From positions 113,384,818 through 113,448,817 of the forward strand of contig CM056380.1 in the NCBI GenBank assembly GCA_029718625.1: a stretch of DNA of 64,000 nucleotides. The letters are read 5' to 3'. How positions within the stretch are numbered: position 1 is the first letter of the stretch; each line of letters opens with the position of its first letter. The notes under the pieces are model-generated. The model saw only the letters and a program-made list of their open reading frames with translations, did no database searches and was not told the origin of the DNA. The stretch is from Synaphobranchus kaupii. Taxonomy: Eukaryota > Chordata > Actinopteri > Anguilliformes > Synaphobranchidae. Shown here piece after piece: positions 23,459 through 34,452 of the stretch. Position numbers and translations under genes: made by a program.

Positions 23459-23986
23459 CAGTACTGTGCAAAATTCTTAGGCACCCTAGATTTTTGATAT
23501 ACATTTTTTAGATGTTTATTTTTTGTCTTCTATTTGTCAGTAGAAAACAGCACATTTTCGATTTCCAAACATTCATTTTCCAAAAAATTAATTGAGCTAT
23601 CTTCAGCAAAAAGAAGAACAAGGAGTTCTGCAACAGATGGTATGGCCTCCACAGACCCTGATCTAAACATCATCAAGGCTGTCTGGGATTACCTGGACAG
23701 ACAGAAGCAAGCGAGACAGCCAAAGTCTGCAGAAGAACTGTGGCAAGTTCTCCAAGATGCTTGGAACAACCTACCAGCTGATTTTCTTATAAAACTGTGT
23801 ACCTAACAGTGTACCTAAGATAATTGATGCAAAGGCAGAGGGTGGCCACACCAAATATTGATTTGATTTAGTTTTTTACTGTTTACTTCTCTTTATAGTC
23901 AATTGTTTGATATTTAGAAACTACATTTCATTATTTTTGAAAGCATCTTCGCTTTACAGAATGCCTAAGACTTTTGCAGAGTACTG
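23459..23986 (+). mobile_element. Tc1-like transposon, internally deleted copy
   Basis: The left terminus CAGTACTGTGCAAAATTCTT and the right terminus (reverse complement CAGTACTCTGCAAAAGTCTT) are Tc1-type inverted repeats. TA occurs directly outside each end (23457-23458 and 23987-23988), the expected target duplication. At 528 bases the copy is about one third of the usual 1.6 kb: the left end is followed almost at once by the C-terminal part of the transposase, so the DNA-binding domain and most of the catalytic domain are deleted. It cannot transpose by itself. Confidence 0.95.
23642..23806 (+). pseudogene. Tc1-like transposase, C-terminal fragment
   Basis: The frame gives DPDLNIIKAVWDYLDRQ followed by AEELWQVLQDAWNNLP. 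This corresponds to the conserved Tc1 segment SPDLNPIE.LWD and the following ELW..LQ.EWN.IP helices. In active transposases the E of NPIE is the third acidic residue of the DDE triad; here it is K, so the catalytic residue is lost. A stop follows at 23804-23806. Downstream, in another frame, a GGHTKY-like C-terminal word is still visible near 23840-23860, which implies a frameshift or indel. The first two catalytic aspartates and the paired-like DNA-binding domain are absent. Confidence 0.9.
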
Positions 23987-23989
23987 TAT

Positions 23990-25411
23990 GCCCGTAAGTC
24001 AGACATTTCTGCTTATTGGCTCTGAATTTCTATTCAAAAATGCAACAAAAAGAAAATTCTATTTGATATTAGCAGATTTTTCATTCGGCTTCTTTGTCCT
24101 GTGACCCACTCCCTGGCTACATCCCCACTGTAGGTTTTAGTATTTATGGCACGTTAGCCTGATTAAAACATTTTCTGTGCTTTTTTGGGAGCGACAGCTA
24201 TAAAATGTTACAGCTGAGTAATAAATTAACTGTTTTGTTTTCGTCGTACACTGGGGTGCATCCAATCAAATAAAATCTCATAATGTAGTAATAGTTTCCG
24301 GGCTGGTTGCCGTGGAAATTTCTTGAAGACAGGCTCCTTCATCCATGTACTGACGAAGAAGTATGCGTGCTGTGTAAGGCCAGTGTTAATGAAAACCATT
24401 CCCTTGGCAGGCTGTGGCCTAATCATCTCAGGCAGCATGCAGCCCCAAGAGTACGGGAGGGGAATCGCACAAAAAAATTAAAAACGGGCAGTCGTGAAAA
24501 ATCTTCTTGTCGCTTCTCACGGTTGTAAATTAACTGGGAGTTGCAAATAACATGGGCATGCGCTTCCTACACCATCTTGATTAGATCTTTCCATTAGATT
24601 AAAAGGGGGGGGGGGGGGGGGGAACCCATCACAGATACAACTGGCGTGCGGAGGTGACATTTTAGTCTTTAGCGTCACCCGCACGCCCTCACTCGCATAC
24701 CGCTGACTGTGAAAGATAAGGACCTGCTTACCCAGCGACTCTCAGCTAGCGGGTTATTGGACATTTCTCCCAGTGAGGTCTTTCCACAGAGTCATGGATA
24801 GACATCTTGGCTGCTGGGGGTCAAAGTTCATAGTGGATTGGTGCATGTATTTGTGTCTGTGGTGGGCAGGGGGGGTCAAATCCTAGCCCTAATATGCCAT
24901 TTTTTAAATTAAACTGTAAATGTAGACGCAATTGTGATGCACACTGATCTTCATCCCTGCAGGGTTCAGTTAATCTATCATCACCACCATTCATTATGTC
25001 CTTTTGACAGAGCAGCTAACTGACTTACCTTATCTGTGATTAGAAGATCCACTCTGGCATTACTGAAGATATGTAACAGTGAAAATGGAATCCCTGATTT
25101 TAATCTGTATTTTTTACCTCCCCCCCAGTTTGGAACCTGCAGTTGTATCTGTAGGCCGAGCTCATTGATGAAACTCAATACGGGAGAGTCCAAGCACGTG
25201 CTCTCCTCCAAAATGCAATTGGTGTCTTTTAATTGTGCGGCCCACCAGTTAAGCCGGTGACACTGAATCAATGAAGGACACTTCACTTTTGCAGGCAGAC
25301 TGCGGGCGTCGGATTGACCGGAGGGGTCACTCGTGTGCGATAAGACATGCACGTCCCTCCAACTGAACCCCCCCCCTCCCTATCTGGGTGAGGCTACATC
25401 CGATATGCCCT
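23990..25411. other. Unannotated stretch with a G18 tract
   Basis: It contains G18 at 24605-24622. The rest is ordinary sequence with short open frames only. Confidence 0.4.
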
Positions 25412-25638
25412 ACCCTGTGGAGCTTCAGAAACAATGGTTATTAACCCACGCTCAAAAGACACTCTTAGGCCTTACGGCTTAGGCCGAAACATGTCTGCTC
25501 TGTTCACAATTAGGTCTAACTAAGTCTAACGAAACGGAAGAGCTTTCAGTTGCCGATATGTTTTTGATTTGCAGTCTTTATTTTTGGTTTTGAGTGCGCG
25601 CTCCCTGTTTTTACCTTCGACCCTGTGGAGCTGCAGAA
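25412..25638 (+). mobile_element. Short Penelope-like insertion with hammerhead-type motif and 19-bp flanking repeats
   Basis: A 189-bp insert (25431-25619) lies between two copies of ACCCTGTGGAGCTNCAGAA (25412-25430 and 25620-25638; one mismatch), which looks like a target-site duplication. Inside, GGCC (25468-25471) and GGCC (25482-25485) can form stem II and are followed directly by GAAACATGTC. This fits GAAA, a self-complementary CATG stem III, and UC before the cleavage point. The CUGANGA box upstream is degraded to CTCTTA. The pattern fits a truncated Penelope-like element or similar ribozyme-bearing retroelement. Confidence 0.45.
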
Positions 25639-26179
25639 TTGAATGTGTAAGATAAAAAATGTCTGTTCAATGGTCTTAGTGGTGTGACACGGAAGATTAG
25701 AACTACTAATCAACAACAAACGGCTTCGTTTCTGCAGAATCTAAAGAAATAGATAAAGAATTGGTTTGATCTGAAGCCAGATGCAAAAAAAAAAAAAAAA
25801 CCCAAATCAGTCACAAAGTGTGACTGAGAGAAAGTGTCCCGTCAGCTGGAGATGAGTATAGTGCTGACATGGCACTCTACTGAAGTCACTCCACAGTAGG
25901 CTGCACTGCCAGAAAGAAAACTTTTTCTGTGAAAAAATCTGTTTAAAAATGCCAGTCTGGGGTTTGTAGACTTAAGTTGCAGCAGCTAATAGAGCCTCAG
26001 ATGGCTCTTAAATATGCACATTATCAATTTTGCTGTTAAACTGAAGGCTTTCATTATTTTTGCATTTTAATTTTCAGGTAGTGTATGGTTAGTCCTTTTC
26101 AAAATATGACTTTACATACAATCAGCTTCATGTCAGGCTGGCAAAGAAATAATTCAGAGGAAGACACTTCATATGCAGC
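25639..26179. other. Unannotated stretch with a poly(A) run
   Basis: A17 lies near 25785-25801. Nothing else is recognised. Confidence 0.4.
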
Positions 26180-26183
26180 TTAA

Positions 26184-26486
26184 AGCAAAATTGAACTTTG
26201 GTAGAACTTTGGGTCATGTAGTTACCTGGCCATGATATATGAATACATAAGGAGGACTGGTTATTGTTTGTAGTGACAGAATCTGCTTTGTTCAATTTTG
26301 TATGCGTGCTAGAAGTGTCGTTTTCAGACCATTTTAGCTGCGCTATAGAAGTGAATGGAGAGCGACAAATACCCTATTCCTGATTATCACCCCAGAGGAG
26401 CACAAAGCAACTCATGAACATATTTCACCACCATTTGGACTCATATCATGGCCAGGTAACTACACAACCCAAAGTTCAATTTTGCT
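26184..26486. mobile_element. MITE with long terminal inverted repeats and TTAA target duplication (piggyBac-like)
   Basis: Left end AGCAAAATTGAACTTTGG and, further in, GTAGTTACCTGGCCATGATA are repeated inverted at the right end. The arms are about 50 bases, with an extra 12-base duplication (GTAGAACTTTGG) in the left arm. TTAA flanks both sides (26180-26183 and 26487-26490), the target of piggyBac-type transposases. The 303-bp element has no coding capacity. The termini do not start with CCC as in typical piggyBac, so the family is tentative. Confidence 0.8.
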
Positions 26487-26494
26487 TTAAGAGG

Positions 26495-26671
26495 TGGACT
26501 TGCAGTAACCAGTAGGAGTCGCTGGTGAGACGCTGGTCAACTGAATCCCTCCCGTCCCTGCAGGCAGCTCACCACAGTCCACACTGGAATGTTCTGGATT
26601 CACTACCAGACTACGGGGCCCGTCCACGCAGCAGAACAGTGTCTTAACAGGATGAGCCATCCGGCAACCCA
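26495..26671 (-). repeat. tRNA-derived SINE
   Basis: The minus strand starts GGTTGCCGGATGGCTCATCC with TGTTAAGACACTGTTCTGC after it, a tRNA-like head, and has a weak B box GTGAATCCAG. The body contains CAGTGTGGACTGTGGTGAGC, which is shared with the fragment at 1871-2045. It sits directly beside the TTAA-flanked MITE. Confidence 0.62.
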
Positions 26672-26934
26672 CATTTTCTAAAATCGTGTTTGTCAGTATA
26701 AATATGCTTGAGTCATGAACGTTGTTCGAGTGGCAGTCAATTGAAGACCTCTTCAGATGAACCCAAGATTAAATGTGTATTTCTCTTATTGACGCGTACG
26801 AACACAATGCTTTCATTCGTCATATGTTGATCCACAGAAGTGTGCATTTAAAATCTTTGCCTGTGACTTTATAAAATTACTTTATTTAAATTAAAATTCC
26901 ATACATTTCATAACCTCACACGGTATTCATGAAG

Positions 26935-27043
26935 TGCTTTGTCGGATCTGCCTTGTAGTCGCGTCAATGACCTTCAATATGCACTTATTGCACGTCGCTT
27001 TGGATGAAAGCGTCTGCCAAATAATTGTAATGTAATGAAGTGA
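26935..27043 (+). repeat. L2-clade LINE 3' tail (UnaL2-like)
   Basis: It carries TTATTGCACGTCGCTTTGGA, then GAAAGCGTCTGCCAAATAAT, then TGTAATGTAATG. The stem-loop tail and terminal TGTAA-type repeats match what is known of the eel LINE UnaL2 and its relatives. Only the 3' end is present. Confidence 0.7.
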
Positions 27044-27049
27044 AATCAA

Positions 27050-27900
27050 ACCCCTTCTTATGCACAGTCTGTCATGTGCTTCAATTTAAGAATGTTTCCA
27101 GAAAACACTGCATTAATAAATCAGTTTTTTTTTTTGCGGAAATGTAGGCGCGCTCGCTTTATGATTGAAATTATGCACACACGCTTGACAAAAGATGAAG
27201 ACCCTGGACCCTGGTTGTGCTGTAAACACTTGAAGCCACTAGAAATGTTGGTCAGTATCTAAAAACACTAGACCTTACACAAAGAAATTATGAAAAATCA
27301 TTTAATGAAGCTATTTTATAGTTTTTTTGTTGTTGTATATTTGTATTGATGTGATGAGGCTTGTGGGTAATACCCTGTAATCAGAGCCATGTAACATCAT
27401 TTCAACTGGCAAGAATATTAGATTCTACATCTCAACAGTACTTTGGTTGTGAAAAATGGCGCTATTGTACAGCGCTATATAAATATAATGAAAGCTGTGG
27501 GCAGTTTTCCCTTGTATGCACGGAGCAGAGTAGCGGACACAGAATGGTAGTAATCCACATGCTGCTGTGTGGGGTTTTTATCGTGTATGGCACTGTTAAT
27601 GGAATGGAGTTTTCTCGCGTCATGAATATAACGACTTCTGGCAGCTCCGCGATGGCAATGACTGGTGGTGTTGAAAAACGCCGATCGTCAAGGTATTTTG
27701 TCGCTCACAATTTTTTAGCTTGTTCGCCATTTTGCTTGTATTATTGCTTTTTCTGCGCCCATTTCTGCACAGACCAAATCGCATTCGGATGGGACTGTGC
27801 AGGTCAGGATATACATTCTAACCCATTTCATTCCCTCCAAACACAATCGCTGCTTGTGAATGAGCTATAGTGCAGATTTTTTAAACTATTTTTAATGCAT
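27050..27900. other. Unannotated; contains a 169-codon frame I do not believe
   Basis: The forward frame 27361-27870 is open for 169 codons, but it has no recognisable domain or coding-like composition, and cysteines and aromatics are scattered. Nearby words such as GCGCTATATAAATATAATG look like degraded repeat tails. No gene is called. Confidence 0.4.
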
Positions 27901-27904
27901 TCCT

Positions 27905-28066
27905 AACATGGTCGGAAGGCCAGGGCTGAGCCGAACGGACGCAGGTTCGAGCCCCGGCCTCGCCCGCATCGTTATGTCTGAGACCCTTCAGCAGTGGTAG
28001 GGATGCGATCGTCCGCGTGATCCACCAGGGGTAGAGTGGATGTAAATTGGCCAGGATTATTCAGGT
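27905..28066. repeat. Possible degraded SINE with B-box-like sequence
   Basis: GCAGGTTCGAGCCCCGGCC is an excellent B box, and the following GTCTGAGACCCTTCAGCAG looks like SINE body. No convincing A box is seen upstream, so it is only tentative. Confidence 0.35.
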
Positions 28067-28073
28067 TAACCTT

Positions 28074-28115
28074 TTAACCCTTTCATGCATGGAGTCCACT
28101 ACAGTGGACAGGCTT
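28074..28115 (+). mobile_element. Possible single terminus of a piggyBac-like element
   Basis: TTAA is followed by CCCTTTCATGCATGGAG and then the palindrome GTCCACTACAGTGGAC. TTAA plus CCC is the classical piggyBac start. No matching right end was found within the next several hundred bases. Confidence 0.35.
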
Positions 28116-28284
28116 TTCAAAGTCTATTTTAACATAGTCTCCTCTTTAACAGAGGTCTCCAACATGATGTTTTCAGATACTACCAGGATTTACTTTACAC
28201 CTTTGCCACTTTGCTATCATTCAGTGGTATTGATTGTGCACCTATCTAACAAATGTGTCGGTTGTACACCTTTTGTATAAAGGT

Positions 28285-31200
28285 GGTTGACTAGAAAGAA
28301 AACATTTTCTAAAGGAATTCTCAAACTGTTTTGCCAGAATTCGAAAAACAACCTTACTGAGGACATCTGTTAATCCAAACCAATGCAAACAAGGCTTTTT
28401 TTTAAACGTTGAGGGATGTTACTAGTACACACAATCACATGAATATGAATAGTTATAAACCAGTATTTGTGTGAACGTAGTTCACATGCAGAAGGTATTG
28501 TGGTTCTTACTCTTGCCGTGGGACTGAGGACTCCCTTCTCGTCTCTGAGGACGTAGAGTGCCACCTGTTGTGCGGGAGGTAATGTAGCGGCGAGCAGATG
28601 GTACGGGGCACAATCCGCACGTTAGCCAATCAGCGGCCTCACGGGTCTCATGATGTCATAAAGGAGCACATGCCATGCATAATTTTCCTTCAATGAGCCT
28701 CCGCTTCACACTCAAACGCCATGGCAACTGGGTGGAACAGATTGTATTGAGGGCCCAATCCTTTCCATATTACTTTGACCTTGACTAGATATCGGATTTG
28801 ACAAATTACCCGGCTGAATTTTCTATGAATATGTGGGTCTATTGATCAACATATCAAGCTATCGAATAGTCAACGTGCAGTTATGTAACTTCATTTTTTT
28901 TTTTTACATTCAAAGAGAATTAAGATACTTTTCTCACAGCACGGCTGAAATGAAATAGTCTTGACGATCATCGGGAATTTATAATGAGAGGAATTTGTGG
29001 AATCCTTTTTGGGAGAGTTTGGGAGAGATCTAATCCTTCAGCATGACTTTTAAGATTCCCATTTTGCATGGTATTGTGCACCCACCTGACTTTTATGGGG
29101 AGTTTGTTCCCCTTACATTCAAAATATGACTAATGACTAATACGGGCAAAGTAAAAGATGCGGGGTAAAGCAATGTAAGCACACAGATGAGCCATTACCA
29201 TCAGGCCTTACAATTAAACCAGCTGCTGGACATTAAAATTTCAGCAGTTATTTGCTGTGTTGTAGAAATGCATCAGCAATTAGAAAATTAGCTAATTTAA
29301 GCTCTGTGTAGCAAAATCTGTTTTTATTAATTGAATATATCTTTCTATCATTTATTTGTTTATCACAGTAGCATATGGCGCACGCAGCATTTGATCTGAT
29401 TACCATTAACAGTACTTTTGTGAGGAATCAACATTGATTTTGAGGCCAATTATAATTTTTATTGTGATGAATCTAATAATGTTATATTGCAATATCTGGC
29501 CATTTTGTTAATTTAGCAAAAACCTCTTGTGCAGAAATGAACAACAGCCTAACCCTACTTTTGGTGGCCTTGTGTTAGACACTTTTCTGTGATTGACTAT
29601 GCATTATTTTTAATGCTGATTAATACAACCCTGCTTTTCTTCAGTGCCACAGAAGAGACCTCGATTCTACTCAAGTAATGAGCATCTGGTCCAATGTTGA
29701 AAGTTTCTGTCACGCATAAAGAAATATTTCAATCAGAGGTGTCCTGAAGCCAGCTCTGCAGGCTAGTTCTATATCCATCACAAGATCCTCCTTCAGACAC
29801 CCGCTTGCATTCCCGCTGTTTATATAATGCATTGCGGAGGTACGTCCAGTCTCGCACAACCTACATAATCAACCCTCTATCTTCAAACTGCTGTTTTCAA
29901 GGAATAAATAAATGCATAAACACTATTCATTAAGATTTGTGTTTGTGTTACAAAAGTCTCTGAGCTGGTTCTGCAATTTCCGGCTGCTTTCACAATCGAC
30001 TCACTCCTTGTTTTTGCAATTGCTTGGAGCAAGGTTTTCTCTGAGAATCTACAATAGTAACTTGTCACTGTGACATGAAGTCTAGCAAACACAATTTATT
30101 CACATAGTTCTCGCTTGGCATAATGGGAAACAATTTACAAATGGCACATTGGAAGAGCACTGAATGTTATCTTGTAAATGTAAAGTAAGTATTTGCTTCA
30201 ACAAACAAAAACAGTTTTATCATAGTTTTTCCAGCAACTAGCAGGACCTATTATTAGTCAAAGCAAGACAAGGGGTTTATTTGGAGTTATATTGGAGGGG
30301 TTTATTCATCATGGCTGGCATTTCTGGACTGGTTTAAAAAACATAACTTCAACAATAATGCTATTGACGAAGACATTCCCCAAAAATTCTTGTGACATTT
30401 ATTGTTCCAAACCAGTTCTGTCAAACCAAAAGAACATGCTAAACGGCTAAAAGGAAACTTAAAATGGTGGTTACGACAACAGTGTTGGTCATATCGACTG
30501 AACTCCATCTTATTTCCCCTCTACCTAGAAACTCCCAAATTTTTTTTTTTTTTTTTAGTAATTCAGGCTATGCAATTTTTCTTATTTTATGTTTCTCTTC
30601 TTCAGAATGGTCATAGATGTAACCTGTGTTCAGAATTAGTATTTTGGTTTTAGGTAACTATGCTAATATAGTTACCTTGCACCTTGCACTAGTGCTTCAG
30701 TGATATTGCCTCTATATTTGCTGGCCTCGTGTGGCGCTACAGCTCATATTCACCCTGTTACATTTTAATTCAGTCTGAATAGGATGCTGCCTGCTGAATT
30801 ACTGCAATGTAATGTCACATAAAAATATCCTGATGGTTATTATTTAGTCATTAAAAAATATTGGAGAGTACATGCCAAATGTGTTTTGAGACTTTTCCAA
30901 ATGAAAGTATTAAAATAGCAGATTTGTGCAACATTGCTAACATTCTTGATTGCATAAAAATTAAAGACCATCCACAATTCCCCAAACAAATAACGAGAAG
31001 GTTACTGAGCTCAGATTAAAGAAAAAGACAAAACAAGCACAATTTTGCGCCAATGGAGGATAATGTTGTCAGACTCAACAGAACACTTGAAACGGGCCAG
31101 GATTCAGTCTAAATGCATACAGTTAGTTACCGTATAACCATAGTTTTACGGTTTAACCATTTTTGGAACATGCTACAGCATGTATGACAACTGCCAATGT

Positions 31201-31424
31201 CCTGAATTGTAAATTTGATTTTTGATTTTGATTTGATTACCACCAAATCCATGAACTATTAATTAATCGCATGAAAAACTCAATACCCCCTGAATTATTA
31301 TCCGTATCATTTTGATGGTTAATTATTTTACCATTTGAAATGGCTTTTGCGGTGTGGAATGCATTTTAACTTGCCAGTGCTTGCTGTATAAGTCACATTG
31401 ATAAAGGAAGTGATTTGGGAGAAA
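28285..31424. other. Long stretch without recognised features
   Basis: AT-rich sequence with T15 at about 30540-30554. I recognise no exon, RNA gene or repeat shared within the window. Confidence 0.4.
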
Positions 31425-31498
31425 GCTGCTCCTCTCGCTTGCTGTCACATCTTCCTGCTGTCTATCACATCTCCTGCTGTCTCCCAACCCAGAGAAAC

Positions 31499-31522
31499 CA
31501 TCAGGAGCATGGACAGCAGAAG

Positions 31523-31606
<84 letters not shown>

Positions 31607-31616
31607 ACACACACAC

Positions 31617-31651
<35 letters not shown>

Positions 31652-31679
31652 TACGTACACACACACACACACACACATA

Positions 31680-31714
<35 letters not shown>

Positions 31715-31743
31715 TGTACACACGTACACACGATACATACGTA

Positions 31744-31795
<52 letters not shown>

Positions 31796-31845
31796 TACAC
31801 ACACAGACACAAAAACAATAACATCAGGACCATGGACAGCAGAAG
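31499..31845. repeat. (CA)n tract between 24-bp direct repeats
   Basis: The CA tract (about 31526-31804, with TACA, CGTA and TGTA interruptions) lies between CATCAGGAGCATGGACAGCA-GAAG (31499-31522) and a one-mismatch copy (31822-31845). Copy B has the same arrangement with a much shorter tract (about 35143-35229). The tract gives long artefact frames on both strands. Confidence 0.95.
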
Positions 31846-31850
31846 TCTCG

Positions 31851-32330
31851 GGCCGTGACCGAATATGATCCCTTCACCCTTTTGAGAGTCAACTTCATCA
31901 AAAAGCTTTTGAGTGGGCGAATTTTTCTTACAAATGGGGGCACTTAAAATACCAGGATGAAACCCTTATTTCCGGGTTTTTGTTGAGGGGATTCAGGAGC
32001 ACACTCATCCGCAAAACTGTGCACTCATCCCACAATTTTGGGAAGTAAACTGGAAGTAAAAAAACTTGTAGCAAAACAGCGGGACATAACTACTCTTTTT
32101 ATTTTTATTAATTCTATCTTCATTCATAATCTACACTTTGTGCACATCGTCATAGGCAAACTGATTGATATTCGCAATTCTCCAAAAAAAAAAAACTTCC
32201 TCACTAGTTCGGAAAGAGTTTTACAGGATTTCTTTCGTACACTGCTTGCAAAATAAGCGGACAGGGCACATAGTAGACAGGGGTCTGAGTGAACAGGGGA
32301 CAGGGAACAGGGATCATATTCGGTCATGGC
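31851..32330. mobile_element. Nested MITE family M2, copy in duplication A
   Basis: The termini GGCCGTGACCGAATATGATC and (reverse complement) GGCCATGACCGAATATGATC are inverted repeats. The interior is shared with the inverted element at 44803-45362 (for example TCAAAAAGCTTTTGAGTGGG and AAAATACCAGGATGAA). The flanks show TCG on both sides, a possible 3-bp duplication. No transposase is present. Confidence 0.75.
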
Positions 32331-32454
32331 CTCGGACGCAGGCAGGCACGGCTGGGGCTGATTAGTAATCATGCACAAGGTACAGTTATTGGGCTCTTGG
32401 GAATGTGGTCAGTAAAGGTATATGTTAAGCCTAATATTTTTTCATTCTTGATCC

Positions 32455-32668
32455 TTTTTTTTTTCTTCTTATTTTTAAATTTTTCAAGCTCCTGACCGTG
32501 ATTCCAGTTCGCTGTCTTATGTGCGACGATTATCTCCCGGGAGCAGCCGCAAATTGGCAATCCCTCCAGGCACTGGTCATACTCGGATCTGGCAGGACCG
32601 GGGATCGAACCCCCGATCCTCTGGGTGCAACTACACCGACTGAAAGTCTGCGCCTTTGTCCGCTGCCC
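32455..32668 (-). repeat. tRNA-derived SINE in duplication A
   Basis: Same family as 11490-11870: minus-strand head with the palindromic anticodon-arm region GCAGACTTTCAGTCGGTG and a B box GGGTTCGATCCCC. A middle part of the body is deleted. T-rich sequence at 32450-32480 is the reverse of its A-rich tail. Confidence 0.7.
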
Positions 32669-33269
32669 GATCTTCTATTTTAAAAGTATGTCACAGAGTG
32701 GTACTGTTACACCAATCCTTTTGTTCCTCTTTTATCCATTCACCTGACAGTGGCCATGGCTGTTTCTGTTCAACACACTCTTTAGTAAAGAATGTAGATA
32801 CCTTTTATCACCCCTAACAATCTAGCTTTTAATTACCAATTTGTTTACTTTTTCATAACTGTGAACACCTGTAACTTTATTTCTCTTTACTGTGACTGAA
32901 TGATAATCCACTGCACTGGAGAACTGTTAATTAATTTTGTTTCTCTGGCACATATCAAGCGTGCTGCTTTAATTTCTCTTTTGTGCCAGCCATTCTTCAG
33001 TGAAGCTAGCATAAGTTAGTCACGCTTAATGGGCAATGTCGTGAGTGACTTCTGAGTCATCTTACTTGGAATCATTAACTGCAGAGCTAGAGTAAATATT
33101 AAGTTTTCCTCACTTTGGAGCATGTAAGTAGTTTTTCAAACAGGTTTTTGAGCTTTAAACCACTTATCCATGTGCAATCTTTTTTTTCTATGACAGTTGG
33201 GGAAAATGGCTACTTCTGTCTGCAAATTATATAAAAAAGATAAATCCAGTTTGAGGTCCTTCCTGCACA

Positions 33270-33974
33270 TGGTTATTTGCAGCCTTTGTTTTTCTACGTT
33301 TTTGGTTTCCTTTTTGGCGTCGTCAAGACGCTCTATCGGATTTATTCCACCTCCGTTCCGGTTTTCGTGTCTTGCCCGACAATTATTCCCTTCACCTGTT
33401 TTGCGTTTCCTGCAGGCAATAAATACCTCAGGACTTCCGCATTTCCGCACTCGGAGATTGTCTTTGCTATGTTGACATATGAAGTCGGTAAGGTATAGGA
33501 ATTTCGGTCGCTGCATTTCTGGTTCATACTAATATGAAACACAGCAAGTCCGGTTATAAATATTTAGGATTAGATTGGTTTTCTCTTTCCTTTCCAATCT
33601 TTATTTATCCTTTATTCTTTTTACCTGTTGCCAGTTGTGTTCAGCTCTTTTGCCACAAGAGCTTTGGTTTTTTCTATTATTTTCCTTCACTTGTTTTTTC
33701 GAGTTTTGTTTTGTTTCATTACCTCTTGTTACGCATAATTATATTAGTGCGTGAGGTTCTTATGTTAGTTATTCTCACTGTTTATCGAGATCGCCTCAGT
33801 TTTTGGAGGTTGCTTTGTTTTGCCTTGTGCTAGGGAAGTTTTGCTCCCTATCCTGTGTTATCCCAGTCCTGGTGCGGATTATTCCGCGCTTTGTGGCATA
33901 TCTTTCTCTAGATACGATTTTAGAAATCCTTATCGGTTGCGTTTGTTTCTCCGAACCTTACAATCCCCCTCACA
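33270..33974. mobile_element. Solo LTR, 705 bp, with 5-bp target duplication GCACA
   Basis: The segment starts TGGTTATTTGCAG and ends CCCCCTCACA, so it has TG...CA ends. It is flanked by GCACA on both sides (33265-33269 and 33975-33979). It is T-rich on the plus strand, with a TATAAATA box near 33555, consistent with an LTR in plus orientation. No primer-binding site, gag or pol sequence adjoins it, so it is a solo LTR left by recombination. Length and 5-bp duplication fit Gypsy- or ERV-type elements; the family is not identified. Confidence 0.75.
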
Positions 33975-34250
33975 GCACATGCAGGAACACCTTGGGATAA
34001 AATAGGTGAGACTCAGCTGATGTAGATGTAGTAACAGAAGTTCAGCACCACATTGTCAGTGAAACAATTTATTTTTCTCTTCTAAGCATCATCAAGAATT
34101 GCAATGAAAACAGACTTTCCTACTCCTCATTTGAGGTGCCACTTATTCTGTAAGGTTGTCATCTGCCCTGGAGCCTGGTGCCTAGACATAGCCATACTGA
34201 TAATAAGCTAACAATGATTCAAAGGTCTGGAAATGATAACTTTCTATCCC

Positions 34251-34452
34251 CGGCAGTGCAGCATAATGGTTAAGGATCTAGCCTTGTAAGTGTTGTAGGC
34301 TTTACTCCCAGATGATGTACTGACATTGTACCCCTGAGCAAGTTACTTAACCTTGCTTCTGTAATGTCCAACTGTATAAATTGATTGTATGTAAACAGTG
34401 TGAGCTGCATATCATGCCACTCTGGATAAGCATCTGCTGAATGCCTAAATTA
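34251..34452 (+). repeat. tRNA-derived SINE with L2-type tail (UnaSINE-like)
   Basis: It begins CGGCAGTGCAGCATAATGGT (A box), has a degraded B box, then TTGTACCCCTGAGCAAGTTA, and ends CTCTGGATAAGCATCTGCTG with an ATT-rich tail. It is the same family as 58441-58652. Confidence 0.8.

Larger units (their letters stand above)
31425..33262. repeat. Direct duplication, copy A
   Basis: From GCTGCTCCTCTCGCTTGCTG to CCAGTTTGAGGTCCTT this segment is closely similar, in the same order and orientation, to 35066-36738. Both contain the CA tract, the nested inverted-repeat element, the SINE and a following unique-looking part. Copy A has lost about 70 bases after TTAGTAATCA and part of the SINE body, but keeps about 185 bases around the SINE head that copy B has lost. 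The offset between copies is about 3.6 kb. It is either a tandem segmental duplication or two insertions of one composite element. Confidence 0.9.

Noticed and set aside
27361..27870. Forward frame of 169 codons
   Set aside because: No recognisable motif and no coding-like composition. Probably chance in degraded repeat sequence.
31323..31868. Cys/Val-rich and His/Thr-rich frames of 110-159 codons
   Set aside because: They are translations of the CA/TG tract.
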